Of a DNA stretch of 64,000 bases, positions 55,476-64,000 are shown piece after piece. The DNA lies in the NCBI GenBank assembly GCA_964585385.1, contig CAZPDP010000014.1, positions 1-64,000 of the forward strand. Reading direction: 5' to 3'. Origin of the DNA: JAGXLC01 sp964585385 (GTDB lineage Bacteria > Bacteroidota > Bacteroidia > Bacteroidales > UBA12077). Numbering within the stretch: position 1 is the stretch's first letter; the number at the start of each line of letters is the position of its first letter. The notes under the pieces were generated by a model that saw only the letters and a program-made list of their open reading frames with translations, had not been told where the DNA came from and searched no databases. The translations under genes and the position numbers were made by a program.

Positions 55476-57122
55476 TTATTCCTGATTAAAAGAATCCAAA
55501 ACCTTTTTAATTGGCTCACCGTCGGAAGCATCTGGCAGTGGAAAATTAAACAGTATGGAGAGTGTAGGGGTTATATCTTTTAAATGTACTTTTTTGGTTG
55601 AAACACCCTTTTTAATATCCATCCCATACCAGATGAGGGGTATATGGTTGTCATAGCTAAATGAGGAACCGGTAGATTTAGGATATTCGGAAGTTCCAGG
55701 CTCTAAAGCAAGCAAAATATCTCCGGAGCGTTTTGGGTGGTAACTTTTCTGAAGCTTACTGAATAATCCGGAAGAAAAGTAAGAGTTGCTCAGGGTTGAA
55801 GCTGTAATAGCATGAAGAACACCCGATTTTTTGACCATAAATCTGGCTATCTGTTCCCGGAACCTTTCAATATCATACCCTCGTTGGTCAATCAAGCCAT
55901 GGTTGAGATAAAGCTGCCTGTTGGCATAGGCTTTTATCCAGTTTCCTTCTTCATATATGATACTCAAATAACTATTAAGCAAGGTAATTCCCTGCCCCGG
56001 GTTGAACTTTTTAGAAGATAGTCCTTTCATTGTTCTGTATTCCTTTGGATCTGAACAACCTCTGTCGGCTGTCAGTAATACCAGCACATTTTCACGGCCC
56101 AGTTCTTCATCAATAAATGTCAGTAAATGCTTTAGTTGCTGGTCGAGACGAAGAAACAGGTCCTCCATTTCTATTGAGCGGGGGCCAAAAATTTCATTCA
56201 CATAAGATGAAGAGGAAAAAGAAAGACTGAGCAAATCAGTGTGATTATCTTTACCCAGATTTTCATTCTTAATAAGAGATAAGGCAAAATCTTTCGTGTA
56301 GGTATTTCCAAAGGGAGTATATTTCAAATATTTATAGCTTCTGCTCTTGTTTTTCAAAGTCGAAAGGTTGTAAGGAAATTTCTTCTGATAAAGAAGCAAG
56401 AATCCCTCTTCGGCTTCATTCTCGTCAGGAAAACTCATGGTATAATTGCTGTCGGGCATAAGCTTGTGCCAGTATTTATTCATATAGATTTCCTGAAGGC
56501 CTTTTTCATTGAACTCCCGGGTCCACACTGGTAAAGAATCCATATAATAGGAACTTGTAATCCAGTTTCCATTTTTATCATGAAACCAGAAAGCACCGTC
56601 GGATAATTTCCCATTGCCCAGCACTGAAGAGACTGGATTTAAGCTTACACTATACACTTTAGATTTTTCATTCATCATTTTCAGTTCATCCCCGAAGGTG
56701 GTTGAAAACAGTTTTTGGGGGGAATAACCAGTTTCGCCGTTATCAGTTTTGCTTCCAACCGGTTCAAATTCCATATCCTCAACTGAAAAGATGTTCTTAT
56801 CTGTCAACCTATCATACCAATAATCGGCAATAACACCATGCCCTGAAGGATCTGTACCTGTGGATATTGTAGCAAACCCTGAAGATCGTTCTGTAATAGC
56901 ATAACCCAGGCTGGCATTTTTGCAACTGATTCCCTGATTCACCATCTTCCTGAACCCCCCGTCCTTTTCAAATTTATTCCAGTACCTGAGCAACATTTCG
57001 TAACGCATCTGTTCCACCACCACCCGTACGATGAGCTTTGGTTTTTGAATATCTTGGGTCTGGGATTTTAAGGAGCCGGAAAAAACCAGAATAAAAATCA
57101 GGGAAGTCAGGAGTAGCCTCAT
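55476..57122 (-). CDS. PafA-like alkaline phosphatase superfamily protein, active site degenerate
   Basis: 548 residues with a signal peptide (LIFILVFSGSLKSQ). The fold is that of PafA-type phosphatases (VRVVVEQMRYEMLLRYWNKF, GVIADYWYDR, SYVNEIFGP, LLTADRG, DNHIPLIWYGM). Against the known PafA ligands the DQMR Asp is E37, the nucleophile Thr aligns with R79, the DYVGH pair is S306/E310, and the ADHG His is R354. The Lys/Arg region (NPVSSVLG) is changed as well. D353 and the NH(I/V)PL His remain. Hydrolysis therefore looks unlikely and a binding or scaffold role is possible. It is the first gene of the operon with the subtilase, barrel and SMR genes. Confidence 0.82.
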   Translation of the reverse strand: MRLLLTSLIFILVFSGSLKSQTQDIQKPKLIVRVVVEQMRYEMLLRYWNKFEKDGGFRKMVNQGISCKNASLGYAITERSSGFATISTGTDPSGHGVIADYWYDRLTDKNIFSVEDMEFEPVGSKTDNGETGYSPQKLFSTTFGDELKMMNEKSKVYSVSLNPVSSVLGNGKLSDGAFWFHDKNGNWITSSYYMDSLPVWTREFNEKGLQEIYMNKYWHKLMPDSNYTMSFPDENEAEEGFLLLYQKKFPYNLSTLKNKSRSYKYLKYTPFGNTYTKDFALSLIKNENLGKDNHTDLLSLSFSSSSYVNEIFGPRSIEMEDLFLRLDQQLKHLLTFIDEELGRENVLVLLTADRGCSDPKEYRTMKGLSSKKFNPGQGITLLNSYLSIIYEEGNWIKAYANRQLYLNHGLIDQRGYDIERFREQIARFMVKKSGVLHAITASTLSNSYFSSGLFSKLQKSYHPKRSGDILLALEPGTSEYPKSTGSSFSYDNHIPLIWYGMDIKKGVSTKKVHLKDITPTLSILFNFPLPDASDGEPIKKVLDSFNQE

Positions 57123-57163
57123 AGTATGCTCATTAAAATTTTGTTAGTTTGAAAGTATTTTAA

Positions 57164-58261
57164 TCAAACGTTAAATTTAAAGAAAATTATATCTCCGTCC
57201 TTAACAATGTATTCTTTGCCTTCCATATTCATTTTCCCTGCCTCTTTACAAGCAGCTTCGGATCCGTAATACACAAAATCCTCGTATTTTATCACTTCAG
57301 CCTTAATAAACCCCCTTTCAAAATCGGAGTGAATGGTGCCTCCGGCTTTAGGAGCTGTAGTACCTTTTTTTACTGTCCAGGCTCTGACTTCTTTGGGTCC
57401 GGCTGTAAAAAAAGTATCCAGCTTCAGAAGTTCATAAGCATTCCGGATCATTTTATTCAGCCCTGATTCCTCCAGGCCCAGGTCATCTAAAAACATCTGC
57501 CGCTCTTCCTCTGTCTCCAGCTCCACTATATCTGCTTCAATCCCTGCGGCAATTTTTATCACCTGGGCTTCTTCTCCCTCGGCTGCTTCCTCCACTTGTG
57601 CCATATATTTGTTCCCATTCTTCAAAGACGATTCATCAACGTTACAAACATAAAGTACCGGCTTATCAGTCAGCAATTGCATATCCTTAACCATCTCCTG
57701 GTCTTCTTTGTCAAGTCTAACTTCTCTTGCAGCCCTGCCTTCTGATAGGGCATCCTTATAACGGGTCAATACTTTTAAAAGTTTTTGAGCCTCTTTCTCT
57801 CCTGTTTTAGCCTGTTTTTCCACCTTCTGCATTCTGTTTTCCACTGTTTCAAGATCTTTCAGTTTAAGTTCAGCATCCACAACCTCCTTGTCTCTTACAG
57901 GATCAATGTCCCCGTCTATATGGGTAACATTCTCATCTTCGAAACATCTCAGAATATGAATAATAGCGTCTGTCTCACGTATATTGGCCAGGAACTGATT
58001 ACCAAGCCCTTCTCCTTTACTGGCGCCCTTTACAAGTCCGGCGATATCCACAAATTCAATTGTGGTAGGGACAACCTTCTCGGGTTTTACCAGTTCTGCA
58101 ATTTTATCCAGTCTCTTGTCAGGCACCGGTATTATCCCAATATTTGGGTCAATCGTACAAAAAGGATAATTGGCCGATTGAGCTTTAGCATTTGATAAAC
58201 TATTAAAAAGGGTTGATTTGCCAACATTGGGTAAACCTACAATTCCGCACTTTAAAGCCAT
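57164..58261 (-). CDS. ychF: Redox-regulated ATPase/GTPase YchF (Obg family)
   Basis: 365 residues from ATG 58261 (MALKCGIVGLPNVGKSTLF). An in-frame upstream ATG at 58375 would add 38 residues unlike the family, so it is rejected. Walker A is GLPNVGKS, G3 is DIAGL, then the NVDE motif, and the C-terminal TGS-like domain ends in DGDIIFFKFNV. It acts on ribosomes and binds ATP in preference to GTP. Divergent from the transketolase operon. Confidence 0.95.
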   Translation of the reverse strand: MALKCGIVGLPNVGKSTLFNSLSNAKAQSANYPFCTIDPNIGIIPVPDKRLDKIAELVKPEKVVPTTIEFVDIAGLVKGASKGEGLGNQFLANIRETDAIIHILRCFEDENVTHIDGDIDPVRDKEVVDAELKLKDLETVENRMQKVEKQAKTGEKEAQKLLKVLTRYKDALSEGRAAREVRLDKEDQEMVKDMQLLTDKPVLYVCNVDESSLKNGNKYMAQVEEAAEGEEAQVIKIAAGIEADIVELETEEERQMFLDDLGLEESGLNKMIRNAYELLKLDTFFTAGPKEVRAWTVKKGTTAPKAGGTIHSDFERGFIKAEVIKYEDFVYYGSEAACKEAGKMNMEGKEYIVKDGDIIFFKFNV

Positions 58262-58297
58262 TTGGGCAACACATTTTAAATTATTATATAAATCGTG

Positions 58298-58305
58298 CAA
58301 AAATA
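58298..58305 (-). promoter_or_regulatory. -7 box supporting the shorter ychF start
   Basis: The minus strand reads TATTTTTG (TAnnTTTG), 36 nt upstream of ATG 58261. This would place transcription start inside the longer ORF and supports the 58261 start. Confidence 0.45.
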
Positions 58306-58468
58306 ATCTTTTATCACTACGACCGTTTAGATTATTAACAATAATTTTTGATAAATAAGTTATATTTTTTGTCAATCCGTTTATTCTAATCCAATGAAAA
58401 TCGTATTTTTACAAGCCAAAAGCCAGAACAAGGTCATTGATTTACAAATAGTTATAAATTAGAATAAA

Positions 58469-59314
58469 ATGAATCGTACGGAAGAATTGAAAAATATTGC
58501 GTCTCAGGTAAGAAGAGATATTGTAAGAATGGTACATGCACAAAACTCTGGTCACCCAGGAGGATCATTAGGTTGCACTGATTTTATGACCGCTTTGTAT
58601 TTTGAAATAATGAAGCATAACCCAAAGGAATTTAAAATGGATGGAAGAGATGAAGATATATTTATTCTTTCCAATGGTCACATATCCCCGGTTTTTTACA
58701 GCGTTCTGGCCCGTTCCGGATATTTTGACACAAAAGAGCTGGCTACCTTTCGAATGATCAACTCAAGACTACAGGGACATCCGGCCACGTCTCAAAAACT
58801 TCCCGGCGTAAGAGTAGCTACAGGTTCCCTGGGACAAGGCATTTCCGTTGCAATGGGTGCAGCGCTGGCCAAAAAACAAAACAATGATGACAGAACCGTT
58901 TTTTGTTTGTGTGGGGATGGAGAAATGCAGGAAGGACAGGTTTGGGAAGCCCTTATGTTCTCAGCGGCTCATGAGCTGGACAATGTAATTCTCACAATCG
59001 ATTACAATGGAAAACAAATTGACGGACCCGTTGACGAAGTGTTAACCCTTGGCGACCTGAAAGCAAAAATCTCTGCATTTGGTTGGGTAACAATAGAGCT
59101 GGACGGCAACAACATGCAGGAAGTGCTGGATACCATTAATGAAGCTAAGAAAAAACTTGGAAAGAAAAAGCCTGTCGCAATAATAATGAAAACAGAAATG
59201 GGAATGGGTGTCGATTATATGATGGGTACTCACAAATGGCACGGAGTAGCTCCCAATGATGAACAACTGGAAAAGGCTTTGGATCAGCTTGAAGAGACAC
59301 TCGGAGATTTCTAA
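58469..59314 (+). CDS. Transketolase, N-terminal (TPP-binding) subunit
   Basis: 281 residues. The PP-domain motif is GDGEMQEGQVWEALMF (149-164) with N180 as the metal ligand (DYNGKQIDGP), and GHPGGSLG is at 28-35. It forms a split transketolase with the subunit encoded at 59818. Pentose-phosphate pathway, cytoplasmic. Plus-strand run with the MGS-like gene between the two subunits. Confidence 0.95.
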   Translation: MNRTEELKNIASQVRRDIVRMVHAQNSGHPGGSLGCTDFMTALYFEIMKHNPKEFKMDGRDEDIFILSNGHISPVFYSVLARSGYFDTKELATFRMINSRLQGHPATSQKLPGVRVATGSLGQGISVAMGAALAKKQNNDDRTVFCLCGDGEMQEGQVWEALMFSAAHELDNVILTIDYNGKQIDGPVDEVLTLGDLKAKISAFGWVTIELDGNNMQEVLDTINEAKKKLGKKKPVAIIMKTEMGMGVDYMMGTHKWHGVAPNDEQLEKALDQLEETLGDF

Positions 59315-59358
59315 AACCTTTTTGATAGATTATCGTTTGAACCTAATAAATCAGGATT

Positions 59359-59757
59359 ATGAAAAATATAGTAATAATCGCACACGATGCAAAAAAGCCT
59401 GAGATGGTCCAGTTTCTCAATGAAAGAAAAGACTGGATTGATGGTGTGAATCTGGTTGCCACAGGACGTACAGCGGAGTATGTCGAATCCAACAACCTTG
59501 AAGTAAAACACATGAGCCCTGGAAAATATGGCGGTTATAACGAAATAACCGAAATGATCAAGGAAGGGGAAATAGACATAGTAATTTTCTTCCGTGATCC
59601 TAATGTAAAACAACCGCATCATGAAGATATCCAGGAATTGTTGGATCAATGCGATAAGAATTATATTGGGCTTGCCACCAACAAATCAAGTGCAGAACTT
59701 CTTATCCTTGGTTTGATTAAAAAAGAAGATTACGAACGGTTCAAAAACGATAATTAA
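59359..59757 (+). CDS. Methylglyoxal-synthase-like protein lacking the catalytic Asp
   Basis: 132 residues of MGS fold (NIVIIAHDAKKPEMVQFL, LVATGRTAEYVE, IDIVIFFRDPNVKQPHHEDIQEL). Aligned to E. coli MgsA, H19, D91, H98 and D101 correspond to H9, D80, H87 and D90. The general base D71 (GGDQQ) is Y60 (GGYNE), and the SGPMGG phosphate loop is SPGKYGG. Methylglyoxal synthesis from DHAP is therefore doubtful; binding of a phosphorylated ligand or a regulatory role is an alternative. It lies between the transketolase subunit genes (44 and 60 nt gaps). Confidence 0.85.
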   Translation: MKNIVIIAHDAKKPEMVQFLNERKDWIDGVNLVATGRTAEYVESNNLEVKHMSPGKYGGYNEITEMIKEGEIDIVIFFRDPNVKQPHHEDIQELLDQCDKNYIGLATNKSSAELLILGLIKKEDYERFKNDN

Positions 59758-59817
59758 TAAGAATTCAAACAAAACACGAACAATAACTAATACTCTATCT
59801 GAGAAAAAAAACAATTT

Positions 59818-60810
59818 ATGGAAAAAGTAGTAGCAAAAGAATCAAAAGCAACAAGAGCAGGGTTTGGAGCTGGTCTTTATGAATTAGGCAAAACCAATCA
59901 GGATGTAGTAGCTTTAGGTGCTGATTTGAGCGGATCTTTAAAGATGACTGAATTTATCAATGAATTCCCGGAGCGTTTTTATCAATGTGGTATTGCAGAA
60001 GCCAATATGATGGGAATGGCTGCAGGACTGACCATTGGAGGGAAAATCCCATTTGCAACATCATTCGCAAACTTTGCAACAGGTAGGGTATACGACCAGA
60101 TTCGACAATCAATTTGTTATTCCAAGAAAAATGTTAAGATATGTGCTTCGCATGCAGGGTTAACCTTAGGTGAAGACGGCGCATCTCACCAGATAATTGA
60201 AGACATTGGGCTAATGAAGATGCTGCCCAACATGACAGTAATAAATCCGGCAGATTATAATCAGACCAAAGCTGCAACCTTAGCGATTGCAGAAATGTAT
60301 GGACCTACCTATCTCAGGTTCGGAAGACCCAAGGTCCCCAATTTTACTGCTGAAAATCAAAATTTCGAGATAGGAAAAGCTGTCCTCATGAATGAAGGGA
60401 CCGATGTAACTATTATCGCAACAGGACACCTGCTTTTTACAGCATTAAAAGCTGCCGAACTGCTGTCTGAAAAAGGAATTTCAGCAGAAGTAATCAACAT
60501 ACACACCATTAAGCCTTTAGATGAAGAAGCAATTCTTGAATCCACCAAGAAGACTAGTGCTGTTGTTACAGCAGAAGAGCACATGAGAAATGGAGGCCTT
60601 GGAGACAGCGTTGCTCAGCTACTGGGCCGTAAAAATCCATTGCCTGTCGAAATGGTAGCAGTTGATGACACATTCGGAGAAAGTGGAAAACCGCAGGAGC
60701 TTCTCAAAAAATACAACCTCGACCTACCCGATATAGTTAACGCTGCTGAAAGGGTAATCGAAAGGAAAGAAAACCAAAACAAAAAGTACATCATTTCATC
60801 AGCCTCATAA
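59818..60810 (+). CDS. Transketolase, C-terminal subunit
   Basis: 330 residues. Pyrimidine-binding domain QCGIAEANMMGMAAGLTIGGKIPFATSFANF with the catalytic Glu, then CASHAGLTLGEDGASHQ, and a C-terminal domain (VTIIATGHLLFTALKAAELL ... TAEEHMRNGGLGDSVAQLL). Partner of the 58469 product. The sigma-factor gene follows 20 nt later. Confidence 0.95.
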   Translation: MEKVVAKESKATRAGFGAGLYELGKTNQDVVALGADLSGSLKMTEFINEFPERFYQCGIAEANMMGMAAGLTIGGKIPFATSFANFATGRVYDQIRQSICYSKKNVKICASHAGLTLGEDGASHQIIEDIGLMKMLPNMTVINPADYNQTKAATLAIAEMYGPTYLRFGRPKVPNFTAENQNFEIGKAVLMNEGTDVTIIATGHLLFTALKAAELLSEKGISAEVINIHTIKPLDEEAILESTKKTSAVVTAEEHMRNGGLGDSVAQLLGRKNPLPVEMVAVDDTFGESGKPQELLKKYNLDLPDIVNAAERVIERKENQNKKYIISSAS

Positions 60811-60830
60811 ATTAAGACAGGATAAGAAAT

Positions 60831-61379
60831 ATGGCAGAATACTCTGATATAGAGTTGCTCTCGATGTTCAGGAATGAGGAAACAAAAAATTTTGCTTTTA
60901 AATTAATTATAAATAAATACCAGGAAAGGCTTTACTGGCATATCCGGAAAATGGTTATCAATCATGAAGATGCCGATGACATACTTCAGAACACTTTTGT
61001 AAAAGTCTGGAAAAGCCTTCTAAATTTTCGGGAAGACTCCAAATTATACACATGGCTATACCGCATCGCAACAAATGAATCGCTGACTTTTTTAAAGCAG
61101 AAAAAGAAAAGATTCTTTGTCTCTTTTGTCGATGTGGAAAACCAATTAAAAAATACACTCGAAAGCGATGAGTATTTTAACGGGGATCAGATTCAGTTAA
61201 AACTTCAGAAAGCAATTCTGAAATTGCCGGAAAAACAGAGGATAGTTTTCAATATGAAATATTTTGAGGAAATGAAGTATGAAGATATGTCAGAAATATT
61301 AGATACTTCAGTCGGTGCCCTGAAAGCATCCTATCATCATGCGGTGAAAAAGATCGAAAAGTATTTGAAAGAAGATTAA
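60831..61379 (+). CDS. ECF RNA polymerase sigma factor
   Basis: 182 residues. Region 2 (NKYQERLYWHIRKMVINHEDADDILQNTFVKVWKSL ... FREDSKLYTWLYRIATNESLTFLK) and region 4 (KLPEKQRIVFNMKYFEEMKYEDMSEILDTSVGALKASYHHAVKKI). It is followed by a membrane protein and a periplasmic protein likely to control it. Its position after the split transketolase suggests co-transcription or an internal promoter. Confidence 0.95.
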   Translation: MAEYSDIELLSMFRNEETKNFAFKLIINKYQERLYWHIRKMVINHEDADDILQNTFVKVWKSLLNFREDSKLYTWLYRIATNESLTFLKQKKKRFFVSFVDVENQLKNTLESDEYFNGDQIQLKLQKAILKLPEKQRIVFNMKYFEEMKYEDMSEILDTSVGALKASYHHAVKKIEKYLKED

Positions 61380-61426
61380 ACTATTATTAAACTGCTAAGT
61401 CATAAAAGAAAAAGGGGAAAATAGCT

Positions 61427-61882
61427 ATGAAAAAGGATACCAAGTTAAACGACATGAATAAAAAATTGCCCTTCAGGGTCCCGGATAATTATTTCGGGGA
61501 GTTGCCTGACAGGATAATGGAGAAGATCCAGGAAGAACAAAAAGAGAAAAGCAAAAATACACCCATAATCTATATACTTAAGCCTGCTTTTTCACTTGCA
61601 GCCATGTTTATAGGGTTTGCTATAATTGCATATCTTGCTGTTAATATGATTGAACAACCCCGGGAAAAGGCTTTTCCTGATGATATTGCTAAAGCCAATT
61701 ACGAAAAGCAATATACGTCAGAAGAAGAATTGCTGGATGCAATTAACCAGGAAGAACAGCAAATTCAGATAAAAGAAGAAACAGATGAATATATCGACTA
61801 TCTTCTTAACGAAGGCGATATTGATTATGGAACTTTAATCAATGAATTGAAAGAAAAGGAACAAGACACTTCCCAAAAATAA
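61427..61882 (+). CDS. Putative membrane anti-sigma or sigma-linked protein
   Basis: 151 residues: an N-terminal cytoplasmic segment (NKKLPFRVPDNYFGELPDRIMEKIQEEQ), one membrane helix (about 47-67, LKPAFSLAAMFIGFAIIAYLAV), and an acidic Glu-rich C-terminal part. The VPDNYFxxLPxxI motif is common in proteins encoded after ECF sigma genes in the Bacteroidota. Anti-sigma function is inferred from context. Confidence 0.7.
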   Translation: MKKDTKLNDMNKKLPFRVPDNYFGELPDRIMEKIQEEQKEKSKNTPIIYILKPAFSLAAMFIGFAIIAYLAVNMIEQPREKAFPDDIAKANYEKQYTSEEELLDAINQEEQQIQIKEETDEYIDYLLNEGDIDYGTLINELKEKEQDTSQK

Positions 61883-61891
61883 ATTAAACCT

Positions 61892-62353
61892 ATGAAACCC
61901 TATATCATACTTATGCTTTTATTGCCTATGGCCTTTCTGAGCTTAAAAAGCTATGCACAGGAGGACAAGGATGAGCGTAGTATACGTGAACAAATTGAGA
62001 CTGAAAAGATTGCGTTTTTTACTGAAAAAATTGGTCTCACTCTTAAAGAGGCTGAAAGATTTTGGCCTGTATACAATGAATACTGGGATAAGAAAAACGC
62101 TATCATTAAAGAACGTAAGGAAAAGATGAACGCTTATCTAAATGAAACCAAGGCTTTTTCAAAAAAAGAAATGGAAGAACTTGCGGATTCTTACGTGGAT
62201 TACAGAATGCAAAAAGCAAAACTGCTGGAAGAGTACCACGAAAAATTTAAAGAAGTTCTCCCGGTGGAAAAAGTCATGCGTGTATATTTGGCCGATTATG
62301 ACTTTAAATCTTATCTTCTTAAAAAAATCAAAAAGCAGGGACAAAACAAATAA
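61892..62353 (+). CDS. Periplasmic sensor-type protein (Spy/CpxP-like) linked to ECF sigma factor
   Basis: 153 residues with a signal peptide (PYIILMLLLPMAFLSLKSYAQ). Helical LTxxQ-like body (EKIAFFTEKIGLTLKEAERFWPVYNEYWDKK) as in proteins annotated as sensors of ECF-type sigma factors in the Bacteroidota. It begins 9 nt after the preceding gene, and a terminator follows. Confidence 0.72.
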   Translation: MKPYIILMLLLPMAFLSLKSYAQEDKDERSIREQIETEKIAFFTEKIGLTLKEAERFWPVYNEYWDKKNAIIKERKEKMNAYLNETKAFSKKEMEELADSYVDYRMQKAKLLEEYHEKFKEVLPVEKVMRVYLADYDFKSYLLKKIKKQGQNK

Positions 62354-62384
62354 TTTCAATATTTTTCATATATCACCCCTTTTG

Positions 62385-62415
62385 CGCTGGAATATTTTAA
62401 ATTCCGGCGTTTTTT
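62385..62415 (+). terminator. Terminator of the sigma-factor operon
   Basis: Stem CGCTGGAAT/ATTCCGGCG (9 bp with one G-T pair, 62385-62393 / 62401-62409), 7-nt loop, then T6 at 62410-62415. Confidence 0.88.
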
Positions 62416-62503
62416 ATTCCATTCACTCCGTTTTGAATAAGACTTGCATTAACAGATGATTTCCGCTATCTTCGGGTTAGATAAAAAGTTAAATTCTTAC
62501 AAA

Positions 62504-64000
62504 ATGAAAAAATTTGGCCGTATCCCTTTTATTGCAATCATTGTTTTGATAGCACTGATTATTATCGGTGCTTTCCTGATCAACAAAATTTCAAAACAAA
62601 GCATCCCCGACTACAACGAGGACATAGAATTAACCGGTCTTTCAAACCCGGTAACGGTGTACAGGGATAGTTTCGCAATCCCTCATGTTTTTGCCGACAA
62701 TGAGAAGGACCTTTACACGGCTGTTGGTTACTTAATGGCCCAGGACAGGCTCTGGCAAATGGATCTACTCAGAAGAGCCACAACAGGCAACCTTTCCGAG
62801 ATTTTCGGTAAAGATTTTGTTGAGACAGATGCCCTCATGCGATCATTAAGAATTACAGAAAAATCAAAATTGGTCCTGAAAAACACCTCCCCAAAAGTTC
62901 TAACTGCCCTGGAAGCTTTTGCAAATGGTGTAAATCAGTATATCCAAAAAAATAAAAGTAAACTGCCTGTTGAATTTGCTATTCTGCAATATAAACCCAA
63001 GCCCTGGAAACCTGTACATTCAGTCAACCTGATAGGGTATATGGCCTGGGACCTGACGATGCCGTGGGACTATGAGATGGCGCTCCGTAAAATGAAAAAT
63101 AAGCTGGATGATGAAAAATATGCTTCTCTGGTACCTAACCTCTCCAGGCAAAAATCTTATGTATATAATGAGTTTACCAGTGACTCAATCATCAATACCA
63201 TGATAAAAAATCTGTACAGTCACAAAACAAAACTGGAAAACCTGGGACTTAAAGTTTTTACGGGAAGCAACAACTGGGCCGTATCAGGCAGGAAAAGCAC
63301 CACTGGAAAACCCATACTGGCCAATGATATGCATCTGGGACTTTTTTCACCAGGGATCTGGTCACAAATGCATATGGTAGCCGAAGGAAGTGTGAATGTA
63401 ACCGGCGTGATTTTACCAGGTCAACCCTTCATTATTTCCGGGCACAACAATACAATAGCATGGGGAATGACAAACGTGATGCTAGATGACATGGACTTCT
63501 ACAAAGAAACTATCAATCCTCAGGATTCTTCGAAGTATAAACTAAACGGAGAATGGCAAGATATTGATATTTCAGAGGAACTGATTCCCCTTAAAGGAGG
63601 AGATACCGTAAAAAGAAGACTTCGTTTCACTCACCGGGGACCCATTATTTCAAGATTTAAAGATATCCAGGATGAGGCTATCTCTATGAAATGGATTGGA
63701 AACGAATACAGTAACGAATTACGTACAGTGTACCTTCTGAATCATGCTGAAAACTGGTCAGACTTTAAAGATGCGGTCAGCACATTTATTTCAATAAGCC
63801 AGAACATTGTATATGCCGATACCAGGGGGAATATAGGATTATACTGTTGTGCAGGAATCCCCATTAGAGAAGGAGATGGTATCAGCGTCTATCCGGGCGA
63901 TACAACTCAATACGACTGGAAGGGGCTTGTTCCATTTGATCAGCTCCCGCACACCTATAATCCTGAATCAGGATTTGTATCTTCAGCCAATAACCGGACT
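62504..64000 (+). CDS. Penicillin-acylase-family protein, 3' end outside window
   Basis: Open from ATG 62504 to the window end, about 499 codons. A membrane-anchor or signal segment at 8-27 (PFIAIIVLIALIIIGAFLIN) is followed by the A-chain pattern (PVTVYRDSFAIPHVFADNEKDLYTAVGYLMAQDRLWQMDLLRRAT). The autocatalytic junction has the nucleophile Ser in GSNNWAVSG, and the B-chain has NDMHLGL and PGQPFIISGHNNTIAWGMTN. An N-terminal-nucleophile amidase acting in the periplasm; substrates are unknown (acyl-homoserine lactones or acylated peptides are possible). Confidence 0.92.
   Translation, partial: MKKFGRIPFIAIIVLIALIIIGAFLINKISKQSIPDYNEDIELTGLSNPVTVYRDSFAIPHVFADNEKDLYTAVGYLMAQDRLWQMDLLRRATTGNLSEIFGKDFVETDALMRSLRITEKSKLVLKNTSPKVLTALEAFANGVNQYIQKNKSKLPVEFAILQYKPKPWKPVHSVNLIGYMAWDLTMPWDYEMALRKMKNKLDDEKYASLVPNLSRQKSYVYNEFTSDSIINTMIKNLYSHKTKLENLGLKVFTGSNNWAVSGRKSTTGKPILANDMHLGLFSPGIWSQMHMVAEGSVNVTGVILPGQPFIISGHNNTIAWGMTNVMLDDMDFYKETINPQDSSKYKLNGEWQDIDISEELIPLKGGDTVKRRLRFTHRGPIISRFKDIQDEAISMKWIGNEYSNELRTVYLLNHAENWSDFKDAVSTFISISQNIVYADTRGNIGLYCCAGIPIREGDGISVYPGDTTQYDWKGLVPFDQLPHTYNPESGFVSSANNRT

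Noticed and set aside
58262..58375. N-terminal extension of ychF
   Set aside because: The 38 extra residues do not resemble YchF, and a TAnnTTTG box lies inside this stretch; the ATG at 58261 matches the family start.
1..64000. tRNA or rRNA genes
   Set aside because: No cloverleaf or rRNA-like sequence was recognised in any intergenic region.

Overview
The window is a scaffold from a member of the Bacteroidota, probably Bacteroidales/Marinilabiliales-like. The evidence is a type IX secretion C-terminal domain, FG-GAP, HYR-like, PKD and BACON surface modules, -7 boxes of the TAnnTTTG type, few Shine-Dalgarno sites, TamB/ExbB/ExbD/TonB, a split transketolase, and a type II-C CRISPR-Cas system. 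Three runs of exactly 100 N mark scaffold joins. Two of them are flanked by the same sequence on both sides (55 nt and 22 nt), so they are probably artificial gaps between overlapping contigs.

Layout. 1-11007 (minus) holds a pair of giant secreted RHS/YD-type proteins. 11008-18431 is the CRISPR locus: a decayed 21-bp tandem repeat, an array of 36-bp repeats and 29-30-nt spacers, then cas2, cas1 and a compact 1162-residue cas9 on the minus strand. A tracrRNA with a perfect terminator hairpin lies divergently upstream of cas9. 18665-22634 is an accessory island of small genes all on the minus strand: a DUF6994-like protein, HigB/HigA, an MNT/HEPN pair whose HEPN gene carries an in-frame stop, and a TPR protein. 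Three related 130-155 bp imperfect palindromes separate the units, a cassette-like arrangement. 22635-33865 holds two isolated hypothetical genes and then a minus-strand five-gene run: caspase-family peptidase, barrel protein, FN3 protein, FG-GAP/HYR T9SS cargo and LPP20-like lipoprotein. A clear terminator ends this run.

34121-48933 is mostly core or housekeeping: ChaN-like, AhpD-like, acyl-CoA synthetase, HutH, HisS, TsaD, then a plus-strand envelope operon tamB-exbB-exbD-tonB. 49149-53163 has an RRM protein, a large CPA1 antiporter with a cyclic-nucleotide-binding domain, and a Gdx/SugE-type SMR exporter. The exporter is the last gene of an operon with a PafA-like protein that has lost most catalytic residues, a subtilase and an outer-membrane barrel. 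57164-64000 holds ychF, the two transketolase subunits flanking a methylglyoxal-synthase-like gene that lacks the catalytic Asp, an ECF sigma factor with its downstream membrane and periplasmic partners, and a penicillin-acylase-family gene running off the window.

The parts most worth following up are the palindrome-bounded cassette island beside the Cas9 locus, the tracrRNA and array architecture, the caspase/FG-GAP operon, and the two apparently active-site-depleted enzymes (PafA-like and MgsA-like).
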